A stretch of 64,000 bases of DNA, taken from positions 434,001 to 498,000 of the forward strand of contig NZ_JACHVQ010000002.1 in assembly GCF_014190805.1 (NCBI RefSeq), given 5' to 3'. The stretch's first letter is position 1. The number at the start of each line of letters is the position of its first letter. The notes under the pieces were generated by a model, which saw only the letters and a list, made by a program, of their open reading frames with translations, was not told the origin of the DNA and did no database searches. Positions 8,196 to 16,832 of the stretch are shown here, one piece after another. Source of the stretch: Flexivirga oryzae. GTDB taxonomy: Bacteria > Actinomycetota > Actinomycetes > Actinomycetales > Dermatophilaceae. A program made the position numbers and the translations under genes.

Positions 8196-8873
8196 GTGGA
8201 TACTGAGGCCGTGCGCAAAGCGCCACTGTTCGCCGCCCTTGACGACGACGCCGCCGAGGCGTTGCTCTCGACGATGACCCGCACCAAGTTCGCGCGGGGA
8301 CAGGAGCTGTTCCATGAGGGCGAGCAGGGCGACTCCCTGTATGTCATCACCTCCGGCAAGGTCAAGCTCGGGCGCCGTTCACCGGACGGCCGGGAGAACC
8401 TCCTGGCGATCCTCGGCGAGGGCGAGATGCTCGGCGAGCTGAGCCTGTTCGACCCCGGCCCGCGCACCGCCACGGCGACCGCCGTCGCCGACACCGAGCT
8501 GGTCGGGCTGTCGCACCCGGACATGCGGTCGTTCCTGGGGACCCGCCCCGAGGTCGCCATGACCATGTTGTCCGCGCTGGCCGCGCGCCTGCGGCGCACC
8601 AACGAGGCGCTCGGTGACCTGGTCTTCACCGACGTGCCGGGTCGTGTCGCCAAGGCGCTGCTGGACCTGTCGCGCCGCTTCGGCAAGCCGTCCGACGAGG
8701 GCACGCTGGTCGCCCACGACCTCACCCAGGAGGAGCTGGCACAGCTGGTCGGCGCCTCCCGGGAGACCGTGAACAAGGCGCTGGCCGACTTCTCCTCGCG
8801 CGGTTGGATCAAGCTCGAGGCCCGCGCCGTCACCCTCATCGACCTCGACCGGCTGCAGCGCCGAGCGCGCTGA
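8196..8873 (+). CDS. crp: Crp/Fnr-family transcriptional regulator
   Basis: A 225-residue regulator: an N-terminal cyclic-nucleotide-binding fold (APLFAALDDDAAEALLS, GDSLYVITSGKVKLGRRSPDGRENLLAILGEGEMLGELSLFDPGPRTATATA) holding the phosphate-binding cassette GELSLFDPGPRTATA, a dimer helix, and a C-terminal winged helix (LTQEELAQLVGASRETVNKALADFSSRGWI). This closely follows the actinobacterial Crp/GlxR pattern, including the length. GTG 8196 matches that length; GTG 8211 is possible. It lies divergent to the acyltransferase and near nth and the MBL hydrolase, as in mycobacteria. Confidence 0.9.
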   Translation: MDTEAVRKAPLFAALDDDAAEALLSTMTRTKFARGQELFHEGEQGDSLYVITSGKVKLGRRSPDGRENLLAILGEGEMLGELSLFDPGPRTATATAVADTELVGLSHPDMRSFLGTRPEVAMTMLSALAARLRRTNEALGDLVFTDVPGRVAKALLDLSRRFGKPSDEGTLVAHDLTQEELAQLVGASRETVNKALADFSSRGWIKLEARAVTLIDLDRLQRRAR

Positions 8874-8877
8874 CGTC

Positions 8878-8899
8878 GGCGCAGCGGACCGGCTGCGCC
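8878..8899 (+). terminator. GC-rich hairpin after crp
   Basis: GGCGCAGC at 8878-8885 pairs with GCTGCGCC at 8892-8899 across a 6-nt loop, an 8-bp perfect stem a few bases past the crp stop. No T-tract, as is common in this GC range. Confidence 0.5.
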
Positions 8900-9022
8900 C
8901 GAAGGGCCGCCACCGCGGCCACCGATCCGACATACTGACCTCGTCGCCAGGGGAACCGCCGACGCGCCGGTGCCGTCTGCCTGTCGGGCACCAGTGGCGG
9001 TCGTGGGAAGAAAGGCCAGGGA

Positions 9023-9883
9023 GTGGACAACAGCCAGACACCGGAGGCGGCGCAGGATCCGCGCGATCACGTTGCGCTGTCACCACACCCGTGGGTCGCC
9101 GGCCTGTCCGACATCGGTCGCCGGCACCGTCGCAACGAGGACTCCATCGCGCTCGCGGCCTCCAGTGAGGTCGGTGGCCGCGCGGTGCTCGTGGTGTGCG
9201 ACGGGGTGTCCACCTCGACCGAGTCGGAACTGGCGTCCCAGGCCGCGTCGGTGGCCGCGATGGAGCGCCTGTCCGAGCCGATGCCACGTCACGACATACC
9301 CGTCGAGACGTGGCTGGAGACGGCTGCGCACGCGTTCGCGGAGGCGGCGGAGGCGGGCAGCGCGGCGGCGGCTGCGACCGCCGAGGAGGACGACCCGACA
9401 CCACCGTCCTGCACGATGGCCGCGGCCGTCGTCGAGGACAACCTGATCGTCGGCGGCAACGTGGGCGACAGCCGGGTCTACTGGATCCCGGCGTCCGGTC
9501 CGGAACGTGCCGTGCAGCTGGGCCAGGACGATTCGATGGCCAACGAGCTGATGCGGCGCGGGGTGCCGCGCGAGAACGCCGAGAACGCACCCAACGCGCA
9601 CGCGATCACCCGCTGGCTGGGCCGCAACGCACCCAAGGACGTCACGCCGCGCCTGGCGCACCTGCCGGTGGAGGAACCCGGCTGGCTGATCGTCTGCAGC
9701 GACGGGCTGTGGAACTACTGCTCGGCCCCGGCCGACCTGTGGGACCTGGTCCAGCGGGTGCGGTCCGCGCGCGGCGAGTCCCCCGCCGAGCTCGTCGAGG
9801 GGCTGGTCGAATTCGCCAACGCCTCAGGGGGCGCGGACAACATCAGTGTCGTGCTCGCCGCACTCACCCCGGCGGAGGGTTGA
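9023..9883 (+). CDS. PP2C-family Ser/Thr protein phosphatase
   Basis: A 286-residue PP2C (PPM) phosphatase with the metal-binding motifs in order: SDIGRRHRRNEDS, VVCDGVST, NVGDSRVYW, IVCSDGLWNYC and GGADNISVV. It would remove phosphate from Ser/Thr on proteins in the cytosol. GTG 9023 is preceded by GGGAG. No membrane segment, unlike PstP. It is directly followed by a Ser/Thr kinase whose start lies at the phosphatase stop, so the two form an opposing kinase/phosphatase pair under one promoter. A DDDPTPPSC-type acidic insert near residues 120-135 is the only irregularity. Confidence 0.92.
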   Translation: MDNSQTPEAAQDPRDHVALSPHPWVAGLSDIGRRHRRNEDSIALAASSEVGGRAVLVVCDGVSTSTESELASQAASVAAMERLSEPMPRHDIPVETWLETAAHAFAEAAEAGSAAAAATAEEDDPTPPSCTMAAAVVEDNLIVGGNVGDSRVYWIPASGPERAVQLGQDDSMANELMRRGVPRENAENAPNAHAITRWLGRNAPKDVTPRLAHLPVEEPGWLIVCSDGLWNYCSAPADLWDLVQRVRSARGESPAELVEGLVEFANASGGADNISVVLAALTPAEG

Positions 9884-9891
9884 CCGGAGCC

Positions 9892-11391
9892 GTGTCACGG
9901 GGGCTGCACGAGGGCGACATCTTCGCCGGTTATCGCATCAGGGGGTTGCTGGGCCGGGGCGGGATGGGCGCGGTGTATGCCGCGGACCACCCGCGGCTGC
10001 CCCGCACGGTCGCCATCAAGACGCTGACCGCCGCCACGGACGACCGCGAGGCGCTGGCCCGTTTCGAGCGGGAGGCCGAGATGATCGCCCGGCTGGACCA
10101 CCCGGGCATCGTGTCCGTGCTCGACCGCGGTGTCGAGGACGGCGTCCCGTGGATCTCCATGCAGTTCGTGCGGGGCTCCGACGTGGCCGCCCTGCTGCGC
10201 GCCCACGGCCCGATGCCGCTGGACCGGGCGGCAACCATCGCGGCGCAGACCGCGGACGCGCTGGACTACGCGCACGCCCGCGGGGTGCTGCACCGGGACG
10301 TGAAGCCGGCCAACATCATGCTGGAGTCGGAGGCTCCCGGCCGCGCGTTGCTGACCGACTTCGGGATCGCCACCGTGCTGGACCACTCGCACGACATCAC
10401 CAGCACCGGGCAGACCCTGGCCACCTTCGATTTCGCATCCCCCGAGCAGCTGCGCGGCGGGCAGCTGGACGGCCGCTCCGACCAGTACTCGCTGGCGTGC
10501 ACCGTGCACACCCTGCTGACCGGGCGGGCGCCATACGCATCCGACAACGTGGCCACCGTGGTGCAGGGTCACCTGACGGCTCCGCCGCCGGCGCTCAGCG
10601 CGACCCGGCCGGACCTCGGCGCGGACGTCTCGAGCGCGATCGTCCGGGCACTGTCGAAGGACCCGGCGGACCGTTTCGCGTCGTGCCGCGAGTTCGCCGA
10701 GGCGCTGCGGGGCACCGGGCCGGCAGTGGCGACGCCGGTGCAGCAGGCGGCGGCGCCGGCAGCGGCGCGGCGACGGCGGCCGGCCCTGGTGTGGGGTGCC
10801 GGCGCGGGTGCGGTGCTGGTGCTGGCGGCCGGGGGCTACGGCCTGAGCCGGTCGCTCAGCGACGCGGCGCCGCCTCCCACCACGACCACCGACCCGACCA
10901 GCTCGACGAGCTCGACGAGCCAGTCCGGTATGCCGACCGGCGACGACGGGCCCGGCCAGCTCGCGGTGTGGGACGCCGTGAAACCGGCGCAGCAGTTGTG
11001 GCCGACGCTGCTGCCGCAGACGCCGACCGGCGTGGGTTACACCGGGCTGAAATGCGCGGCGGTGACCAAGAAGGTGACCGGGACGATGCCGCAGTACAAC
11101 TACCGGCTCAACTGTGCTCGGGCAGACGGACTGGAGCTGGAGATGCTCGCCTACGACACGAGCAGCCACGTCGACCGGCTCGTCAGCTACTACGGCGCCA
11201 AGGGCCCGATCAACCTGACCGCCGCCAACGGGCGGAAGCTGATCGCCTACAAGCTCGTCGACCCGGACAACGCCAAGACCTGGATGCTGGTGCAGGTGCA
11301 GGGGGACAGCGACAAGGGCGCCTACGCGTTCCAGGTGAGTGGCCTCGAATGGCAGGGCGAGGCGACGTTCGTCGCGACCGCGCCCTGGTGA
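9892..11391 (+). CDS. Transmembrane Ser/Thr protein kinase (PknB type)
   Basis: About 499 residues. The kinase domain occupies residues 10-275: glycine loop LLGRGGMGAVYAA, VAIKTL (ATP Lys), LHRDVKPANIM (catalytic loop), TDFGIAT (DFG) and TFDFASPEQ in place of APE. One membrane helix follows (ALVWGAGAGAVLVLAAGGYGL, about 300-320), then a Thr/Ser linker and an extracellular domain of about 140 residues containing two or more Cys (LKCAAVTKK, RLNCARADG). The domain is not PASTA and I do not recognise its ligand. GTG 9892 lies 8 bases past the PP2C stop; TTG 9880 would overlap it. The frame continues upstream to 9196 only as a shadow. Confidence 0.9.
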   Translation: MSRGLHEGDIFAGYRIRGLLGRGGMGAVYAADHPRLPRTVAIKTLTAATDDREALARFEREAEMIARLDHPGIVSVLDRGVEDGVPWISMQFVRGSDVAALLRAHGPMPLDRAATIAAQTADALDYAHARGVLHRDVKPANIMLESEAPGRALLTDFGIATVLDHSHDITSTGQTLATFDFASPEQLRGGQLDGRSDQYSLACTVHTLLTGRAPYASDNVATVVQGHLTAPPPALSATRPDLGADVSSAIVRALSKDPADRFASCREFAEALRGTGPAVATPVQQAAAPAAARRRRPALVWGAGAGAVLVLAAGGYGLSRSLSDAAPPPTTTTDPTSSTSSTSQSGMPTGDDGPGQLAVWDAVKPAQQLWPTLLPQTPTGVGYTGLKCAAVTKKVTGTMPQYNYRLNCARADGLELEMLAYDTSSHVDRLVSYYGAKGPINLTAANGRKLIAYKLVDPDNAKTWMLVQVQGDSDKGAYAFQVSGLEWQGEATFVATAPW

Positions 11392-11401
11392 ACGACTCCC
11401 C

Positions 11402-12196
11402 TCAGGGGGTGGCCCGCAGGTAATCCAGTTGGGCGGCGACGCTCGACCTGGCCGCCGGCCACACCTCGCGCGGCACGTCGGCATACACCCGCTCGACGAC
11501 CGCCTGTGCCACGTCGGGGGCGTCGGCGTCACCGGCCGCGAGCGCGGCACGCACCTGATCCAGCCGTTCCGCGCGGTGTTGCTGGTAGGTCGCGATCACG
11601 GCCGCGGCATCGGCGTGTGACGGACCGTGTGCGGGAGCCAGCAGCGTCGGGCGCTCCGCGGCGACGGCGTGCAGCTTCGCCAGCGAGTCGAGGTAGGGGC
11701 CGAGGGCACCGTCCGGGTGCGCGACCACCGTGGTGCCCCTGCCGAGCACGGTGTCGCCGGTGACCAGCACGTCCGCGTCGGGCAGGTGGAACGACACCGA
11801 GTCCGCGGTGTGCCCCGGGGTTGCCAACGCCCGGATCTGCAGCGATCCCACGGTGATCCGCTCGTCATCGTCGAACGGTGTGCCGTGCCCTCCGCCGCGG
11901 ATCGGTGCCTCGACCAGCTCCGCCCAGCGCCCCAGCGACTCGGTGTGGTCGTGGTGCCAGTGGGTGACCAGGGTCAGCGCGACCCGCGCGCCGCGCTCGG
12001 CCACCCGGCGCAGCACCGCCTGCAGGTGGCCCTCGTCGAGCGGACCGGGATCGACCACCGCGGCGACGTCGTCGCCCGGGGCGTGCAGGATCCAGGTGTT
12101 GGTGCCGTCCAGGGTCATCGGTCCGGGGTTGGGCGCGAGTACGGCGTGGGCCCGATCGCCGAGGGGGCCGCCGCGCCATACCGAATCAGTCGTCAT
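11402..12196 (-). CDS. MBL-fold metallo-hydrolase
   Basis: About 264 residues with the metallo-beta-lactamase motifs: LVTHWHHDHTES (HxHxDH), TPGHTADSVSFHL, VTGDTVLGRG and a final APAHGPSHAD His. It would bind two metal ions and hydrolyse a thioester, lactone or phosphodiester; the substrate is unknown. It matches the Rv3677c position in the conserved cluster, though here it faces the kinase convergently with only 10 bp between stops. ATG 12196 chosen (MTTDSVWRGG); the open frame to 12262 lacks a better site. Confidence 0.87.
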   Translation of the reverse strand: MTTDSVWRGGPLGDRAHAVLAPNPGPMTLDGTNTWILHAPGDDVAAVVDPGPLDEGHLQAVLRRVAERGARVALTLVTHWHHDHTESLGRWAELVEAPIRGGGHGTPFDDDERITVGSLQIRALATPGHTADSVSFHLPDADVLVTGDTVLGRGTTVVAHPDGALGPYLDSLAKLHAVAAERPTLLAPAHGPSHADAAAVIATYQQHRAERLDQVRAALAAGDADAPDVAQAVVERVYADVPREVWPAARSSVAAQLDYLRATP

Positions 12197-12250
12197 GAAA
12201 ACAACGCTAGCCGCTACCGATGGGCGCCACCGCAGCAGCCGATCGGCGCG

Positions 12251-12310
12251 CTGATCTGCCAAACCTTTACAGAACCTTGGTACCGCATTTACTCAGCGTG
12301 AATACCGTGA
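12251..12310 (+). promoter_or_regulatory. Conserved 60-bp upstream block of GH25 gene 1
   Basis: This block aligns without gaps to 13201-13260, the equivalent position before the second GH25 gene. Shared anchors are CTGATC, CAAA..TTTAC, GGTA, ATTTAC and AATACC, while the bases between them differ. Conservation of AT-rich anchors in otherwise diverged, GC-rich spacer suggests a promoter and operator shared by both genes. Confidence 0.55.
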
Positions 12311-12367
12311 AAGATGTTGCAGCTGAGGTTTCCCCGCCCAGCTCCAGTCTCGCGCAAAGGACCGTCG

Positions 12368-13204
12368 ATGAAGAAGCCCCTGCCCACCATCTGCGCCGCC
12401 GTCGCCGCGCTCGGCCTCGCGGCCACCGCGGCGCCAGCCCACGCGGCGACCCGACACAACACGCTCCCCACCAAGGCCGCCCGGCTCGCCGGCATCACGG
12501 CGCTCGGCGGCGGCTACGCCGGCTGGAAACAGCACGCCGAGCCCAGCCGGTCGACGTCCCTCCTGGTCGGCGTCACCGCGGCGACGCGGCGGACCCTGGG
12601 CGTCGACGTGTCGGCATACCAAGGCAACGTGAACTGGTCGGCACAGTGGAAGAACGGCGTGCGCTGGGCCTACACGAAGGCGACCGAGGGCACCTACTAC
12701 AAGAACGCCTACTTCAACCAGCAGTACAACGGCGCCTACAACGTCGGGATGATCCGCGGCGCCTACCACTTCGCGAACCCCGCGTACTCCTCCCCGGTCA
12801 GCCAGGCCGACTACTTCGTGGCGCACGGCGGCGGGTGGTCCAAGGACGGCAAGACCCTGCCGGGGATGCTGGACATCGAGTACAACCCGTACGGCGCGAC
12901 GTGCTTCGGCAAGACCAAATCGCAGATGGTCAGCTGGATCCGGTCCTTCCTCAACGAGTACAAGCGCAAGACCGGTCGTGACGCGGTCATCTACACGACC
13001 ACCGGCTGGTGGCAGCAGTGCACCGGCAACTCGACCGCGTTCAACTCGACCAATCCGCTCTGGGTGGCCCGGTACTCCTCCTCGGCCGGCACCCTACCGG
13101 GCGGCTGGCCCTACTACACGATGTGGCAGTTCACCGATTCACCGATCGACCAGGACCTGTTCAACGGCGACATCTCCCGGGTGCGTGCCCTGGCCACCGG
13201 CTGA
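12368..13204 (+). CDS. Secreted GH25 lysozyme/muramidase (copy 1)
   Basis: A 278-residue secreted hydrolase. A signal peptide is clear: MKK, hydrophobic core, then APAHAA cleavage near residue 25. The GH25 barrel starts at TLGVDVSAYQGNVNWSAQW with the catalytic-face Asp, continues with YTKATEGTYYKNAYF, GAYHFA, and LPGMLDIEYNPYG carrying the Asp-x-Glu catalytic pair, and ends at WQFTDSP. These enzymes cut the beta-1,4 bond between MurNAc and GlcNAc in peptidoglycan. AAAGGA lies before ATG 12368. It is the first of a tandem pair about two-thirds identical by eye; self-wall remodelling or lysis of competitors are both possible. Confidence 0.92.
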   Translation: MKKPLPTICAAVAALGLAATAAPAHAATRHNTLPTKAARLAGITALGGGYAGWKQHAEPSRSTSLLVGVTAATRRTLGVDVSAYQGNVNWSAQWKNGVRWAYTKATEGTYYKNAYFNQQYNGAYNVGMIRGAYHFANPAYSSPVSQADYFVAHGGGWSKDGKTLPGMLDIEYNPYGATCFGKTKSQMVSWIRSFLNEYKRKTGRDAVIYTTTGWWQQCTGNSTAFNSTNPLWVARYSSSAGTLPGGWPYYTMWQFTDSPIDQDLFNGDISRVRALATG

Positions 13205-13260
13205 TCCGGCAAAGTTTTACCTCCGCGCGGTAATCAATTTACCAAGTCTCAATACCCTGG
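13201..13260 (+). promoter_or_regulatory. Conserved 60-bp upstream block of GH25 gene 2
   Basis: Ungapped counterpart of 12251-12310. It includes the palindrome GGTAA-TCAAT-TTACC at 13229-13243, only half kept in copy 1. It starts in the stop codon of the first GH25 gene, so it is what a tandem duplication of gene plus promoter would leave. The factor is unknown; cell-wall hydrolase genes in actinobacteria are often under MtrA, but I cannot show an MtrA box here. Confidence 0.55.
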
Positions 13261-13326
13261 GAATTCCTTACCGATGCGTCGTGCACCTCACCAGGACGGC
13301 ACCACGCACGTCCCTGGAGGAAGCAC

Positions 13327-14169
13327 ATGAGGAAATCCCTGATCCCTGCCGTCTGCCTGGCCGGCGCTGTCGCGTGCACCGTGTCGGCCACCCCGGCACA
13401 CGCCGCGGTCGTCGGCTCCGTCACGCCGACGAGCTCGGCCGCACGCGCCGGCATCCATCAGCCGGGTGATGCGTATGCCGGGTGGTCGGCGCACCGGTCG
13501 GCGTCGCTCACGCGCACGCCGCTGGCCGGCGCGCGCCCGATGGCGGCCGCGGGTCAGACCCTCGGGATCGACGTGTCCAGCCACCAGGGCAACGTGGACT
13601 GGAGCGCGCAGTGGGGCGCCGGCGTGAAGTGGGCCTACACGAAGGCGACCGAGGGCACCTACTACACGAATCCCTACTTCGCGCAGCAGTACAACGGCTC
13701 CTACAACGTCGGGATGATCCGTGGCGCCTACCATTTCGCGACCCCGGACACCACGTCCGGCGCCGCGCAGGCCGACTACTTCGTGGCGCACGGAGGCGGG
13801 TGGTCCAAGGACGGCAAGACGCTGCCGGGCATGCTGGACATGGAGTACAACCCGTACGGCGCGACCTGCTACGGCAAGTCCGCGTCCTCGATGGTCAGCT
13901 GGATCCACTCGTTCCTGAACGAGTACAAGGCCAAGACCGGCCGGGACGCGGTCATCTACACCAACTACGACTGGTGGAGCACCTGCACGGGCAACTCGAC
14001 CGCGTTCAACGCGACCAACCCGCTGATGGTGGCCCGCTACGCGTCCGCCCCGGGCACGCTGCCCGGTGGCTGGCCGTACTACACGATCTGGCAGTACACC
14101 TCGTCGCCGCTCGACAAGGACTGGTTCAACGGCGACATCTCCCGCGTCCGCGCGCTCGCCAACGGCTGA
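13327..14169 (+). CDS. Secreted GH25 lysozyme/muramidase (copy 2)
   Basis: A 280-residue paralogue of the preceding gene with its own signal peptide (MRKSLIPAVCLAGAV ... TPAHAA). The barrel motifs TLGIDVSSHQGNVDWSAQW, YTKATEGTYYTNPYF, LPGMLDMEYNPYG and WQYTSSPLD are kept, including the catalytic Asp and Glu. GGAGGA precedes ATG 13327. Between the two copies the prepro region (residues 25-75) has diverged far more than the barrel. The IS110-family insertion begins seven bases after its stop. Confidence 0.92.
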   Translation: MRKSLIPAVCLAGAVACTVSATPAHAAVVGSVTPTSSAARAGIHQPGDAYAGWSAHRSASLTRTPLAGARPMAAAGQTLGIDVSSHQGNVDWSAQWGAGVKWAYTKATEGTYYTNPYFAQQYNGSYNVGMIRGAYHFATPDTTSGAAQADYFVAHGGGWSKDGKTLPGMLDMEYNPYGATCYGKSASSMVSWIHSFLNEYKAKTGRDAVIYTNYDWWSTCTGNSTAFNATNPLMVARYASAPGTLPGGWPYYTIWQYTSSPLDKDWFNGDISRVRALANG

Positions 14170-14185
14170 CCCCCGAGAGGCTCAC

Positions 14186-14366
14186 AAACCCACCGAGCTT
14201 GCCGGGCCGCTTCGCTTGGCCCACCGTGGGTGGGGAAGATTTCTGGTGGTGGTGGCTGGCTGTTCGTGGGCTGTTGGCGGGACACTGGTGGAGTGTGTTG
14301 CGGTTAGACGCCGTTCCTCTCTAGCGCCATGGTGAGCCTGGCACCGAGCATGGTGGCGGAGGGCTC
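14186..14366 (+). ncRNA. IS110 leader, possible bridge-RNA region (5' part)
   Basis: In IS110 elements the long non-coding leader encodes a bridge RNA that pairs with target and donor DNA. This leader has a GGGCC/GGCCC hairpin, then CGCCAT (14325-14330) pairing with GTGGCG (14353-14358) around an internal loop. The loop holds GTGAGCCT (14332-14339), the exact reverse complement of AGGCTCAC found at both element borders, as a target guide would be. The rest of the leader continues at 17910-18034 beyond the IS3 insertion. RNA identity is inference. Confidence 0.4.
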
Positions 14367-14391
14367 TGAATCGTCCTTGGTTTGATTGAGG
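14367..14391 (+). repeat. IS3 left terminal inverted repeat
   Basis: Pairs with 17882-17906; the core GGTTTGATTGAGG corresponds to GGTTTGGTTGAGG on the opposite end. It starts with TG, as IS3 ends do. Confidence 0.7.
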
Positions 14392-14426
14392 GGAAGCCAG
14401 ATTTCCTGGAAGGAATCCCATCGATC

Positions 14427-14718
14427 ATGGCGAATGTGAAGTATCCGCTGGAGCTTCGTGAGCGTGCGACCCGGTTGGCCGTGGAGGCCCGTCGTGACCC
14501 CGATACCCGTACCGGCGCGATCGCTCGGGTCGCCGAGCAACTCGGGGTGCACAAGGAGGCGTTGCGGATGTGGGTCCGTAAGGCCGAAGCAGCGGATCTA
14601 CCGGTCGAGCCGGAAGACTCCGAGGCGCGGATCCGGTTGCTGGAGAAGGAGAACCGGGAACTACGTCGTAGTAACGAGATCCTGAAGTCGGCCGCGGCTT
14701 TCTTCGCGGCGGAGTTGT
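14427..14718 (+). CDS. IS3 OrfA, exon 1 (interrupted by the intron)
   Basis: Reads MANVKYPLELRERATRLAVE, an HTH (AIARVAEQLGVHKEALRMWVRKAE), a leucine-zipper-like stretch (ARIRLLEKENRELRRSNEIL), then KSAAAFFAAE, which is the standard IS3 OrfA layout. AAGGAA precedes ATG 14427. At 14719 the intron begins; without splicing translation runs on to 14780 with an unrelated tail. Joining 14718 to 16933 gives AAEFDRPSR and a stop at 16949-16951, the usual OrfA C-terminus (AAELDRP type). So functional OrfA needs intron splicing. Confidence 0.82.
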
Positions 14719-15364
14719 GCGCCACGAGGCGCCGTGTTATCGAGAGGCGGTGGGAGACCGTCTCCGCCGGGTTGTCGTAGCAGCTTGGTGAAGCCTGGGG
14801 GCAGCCTGGTGCGGGTGGTGACTCGCGCCGGGTGGCAAGCGGCCCCGACAAGCGCAGGGCGTGCCGGTACTGCCAGACGGTGCGGGCCTGTGAGGCGAGG
14901 TCAGAGGGTACAGCGAGAGCGAACCAGTGGTTGACGCCCCGTAATCGCGAAGCCGGCTCGAACCTGGTAGATCTGGGCCGGTGCGCAGCGCACGCTCATC
15001 GGGCACCGTGTGGTGACCGGTGGGTGACTTCGAAGCCGTGTAGCTCTGACGGTGGGAAGGCTGCGGTGAAGGGCTACGGCGTAGCCGCAGCGATGCTGCC
15101 GGGGTAGAGCTGGGTGCCGGACTGGCTGATCGAGACATGGTGAACGTGGGAACCACCCCGTGGTGCGAGAGCCCGTTGTCCGGGCTCGGGTCGGTCACCA
15201 CCGGTGCGCCGCGGGGTGGGGCGGAGGCCTGGTAGTAGTCGCGGGCGTGACGACCCGCCGTAGGAGTCCGGGAAAGCCGGGCACAGGGCGAAGCGGGCCA
15301 GCAGGTCGAGCAGGTTGTGTCACTGGAAGATCAGGAGGTTCCCGTCCCACATGGGCGGGTGTCG

Positions 15365-16819
15365 ATGGTGAATACCGACGAACTGGAAGCTGCGCTGTTC
15401 ACGGCGCAGCAGCGGGTACTGAAGATTCAGACCAAACTGCATGGTTGGGCGCTGCGGGATCGTGATCAGCGGTTTCGTGACGTGTTCAACCTCGTTGCCG
15501 ATCCGGCGTTCCTTTTGGTGGCGTGGGATCGGGTCGCGGGAAATACCGGCGCACGTACTGCCGGGGTCGACGGACGAACTGCCGTCAGTGTTGCGGACGG
15601 GATCGGTGTGGACGTGTTCCTGGCCGATCTTCGGGCGGCGTTGCGTGACGGGACGTTTCGGGCCTTACCGGTGCGGCAGCGGATGATTCCGAAGCCGTCC
15701 GGTGGGAAGCGACGGTTGGGGATCCCGACCATCGCGGACCGGGTGGTGCAGGCGTCGGTCAAGCTGGTGTTGGAGCCGATCTTCGAGGCGGACTTCCTGC
15801 CGTGCTCGTACGGTTTCCGCCCGAACCGCCGCGCGCATGACGCGGTCGCCGAGGTGCGTTACCTGGCCAGCCGCCCACGCTGTTACCAGTGGGTGCTGGA
15901 AGGAGACATCAAGGCGTGCTTTGACGAGATCGACCACACGGCCTTGTTGGGGCTGGTGCGTCGTCGCGTCAAGGACAAGCGCGTGATCGCGCTGGTGCGG
16001 GCGTTCTTGAAGGCCGGGCTGATGGATGAGGCCAGGGCCTTTGAAGAGACCACCGCGGGTACCCCGCAGGGTGGAGTGCTGTCACCGTTGTTGGCGAACA
16101 TCGCGTTGTCCGTGCTGGATGAGCACATCGCGGCTCACCCGGGCGGGCCGCGCGCCAGTAAGGACCAGCGACACCGGCGTCGCCGTCACGGGCTGCCGTC
16201 GGTGCGGTTGGTCCGGTACGCCGATGACTGGTGTCTGATGGTCAAAGGCACTCGGCAGGACGCGGCTGTTCTTCGCGAGCAGATCGCCGTCGTGCTGGCA
16301 ACGATCGGGTTACGGCTCTCGCCGGACAAGACGTTGATCACCCACATCGATGAGGGACTGGACTTCCTGGGGTGGCATCTTCAACGCCACCGTAAGAGGG
16401 GAACCAGCCGGTACTACGTCTACACCTACCCCTCACGCGCTGCGGTGCGGCGCGTGACCAGGAAGGTCAAGTCGCTGTCCCGGCAGGTCGGCACGAGCCA
16501 ACCACTGGCCGAGCTGCTGCGACGCGTGAACAACGCGGTCCGTGGCTGGTGCGGCTACTTCCGGCACGGGGTGTCGTCGCGCGTGTTTTCCTACCTCAAC
16601 CACGTCGTGTGGTCGCGGGTGTGGAACTGGATGCGGCGCAAGCACCGTCACGCCACGTGGAAGGACCTACGCCGCCGGTACTGCGGCGGCAGGTGGTGGC
16701 CCGCGGACGACCGGGTCGTCTTGTACGACCCGGCCAAGGTCCGCACGAACTGGTACCGATACCGCGGAACACTCATCCCCAGCCCCTGGCCACAACCGGC
16801 CCAGGGGCAGGCTGCCTGA
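15365..16819 (+). CDS. Group II intron reverse transcriptase/maturase
   Basis: About 484 residues. RT blocks are visible: FRALPVRQRMIPKPSGGKRRLGIPT, PCSYGFRPNRRAHDAV, WVLEGDIKACFDEIDH, GTPQGGVLSPLLANIAL and the catalytic VRYADDWCLM (YADD), then a thumb/maturase region (RRVNNAVRGWCGYFRHGVSSRVFSYL, a GIIM-type domain, and WKDLRRRY). No HNH endonuclease domain follows, so it would retrohome using a nicked or single-stranded target. It aids splicing of its own RNA and copies the intron into DNA. GTG 15317 would add 16 residues; ATG 15365 is preferred. Confidence 0.93.
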   Translation: MVNTDELEAALFTAQQRVLKIQTKLHGWALRDRDQRFRDVFNLVADPAFLLVAWDRVAGNTGARTAGVDGRTAVSVADGIGVDVFLADLRAALRDGTFRALPVRQRMIPKPSGGKRRLGIPTIADRVVQASVKLVLEPIFEADFLPCSYGFRPNRRAHDAVAEVRYLASRPRCYQWVLEGDIKACFDEIDHTALLGLVRRRVKDKRVIALVRAFLKAGLMDEARAFEETTAGTPQGGVLSPLLANIALSVLDEHIAAHPGGPRASKDQRHRRRRHGLPSVRLVRYADDWCLMVKGTRQDAAVLREQIAVVLATIGLRLSPDKTLITHIDEGLDFLGWHLQRHRKRGTSRYYVYTYPSRAAVRRVTRKVKSLSRQVGTSQPLAELLRRVNNAVRGWCGYFRHGVSSRVFSYLNHVVWSRVWNWMRRKHRHATWKDLRRRYCGGRWWPADDRVVLYDPAKVRTNWYRYRGTLIPSPWPQPAQGQAA

Positions 16820-16832
16820 GCAGACCTGTGGA

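Noticed and set aside
9196..9891. Upstream extension of the kinase frame
   Set aside because: Lies within the PP2C gene in another frame; the kinase motifs begin right after GTG 9892.
14781..15316. Short frames in the 5' half of the intron
   Set aside because: This stretch is the ribozyme's domain I-IV RNA; the frames have no protein features.
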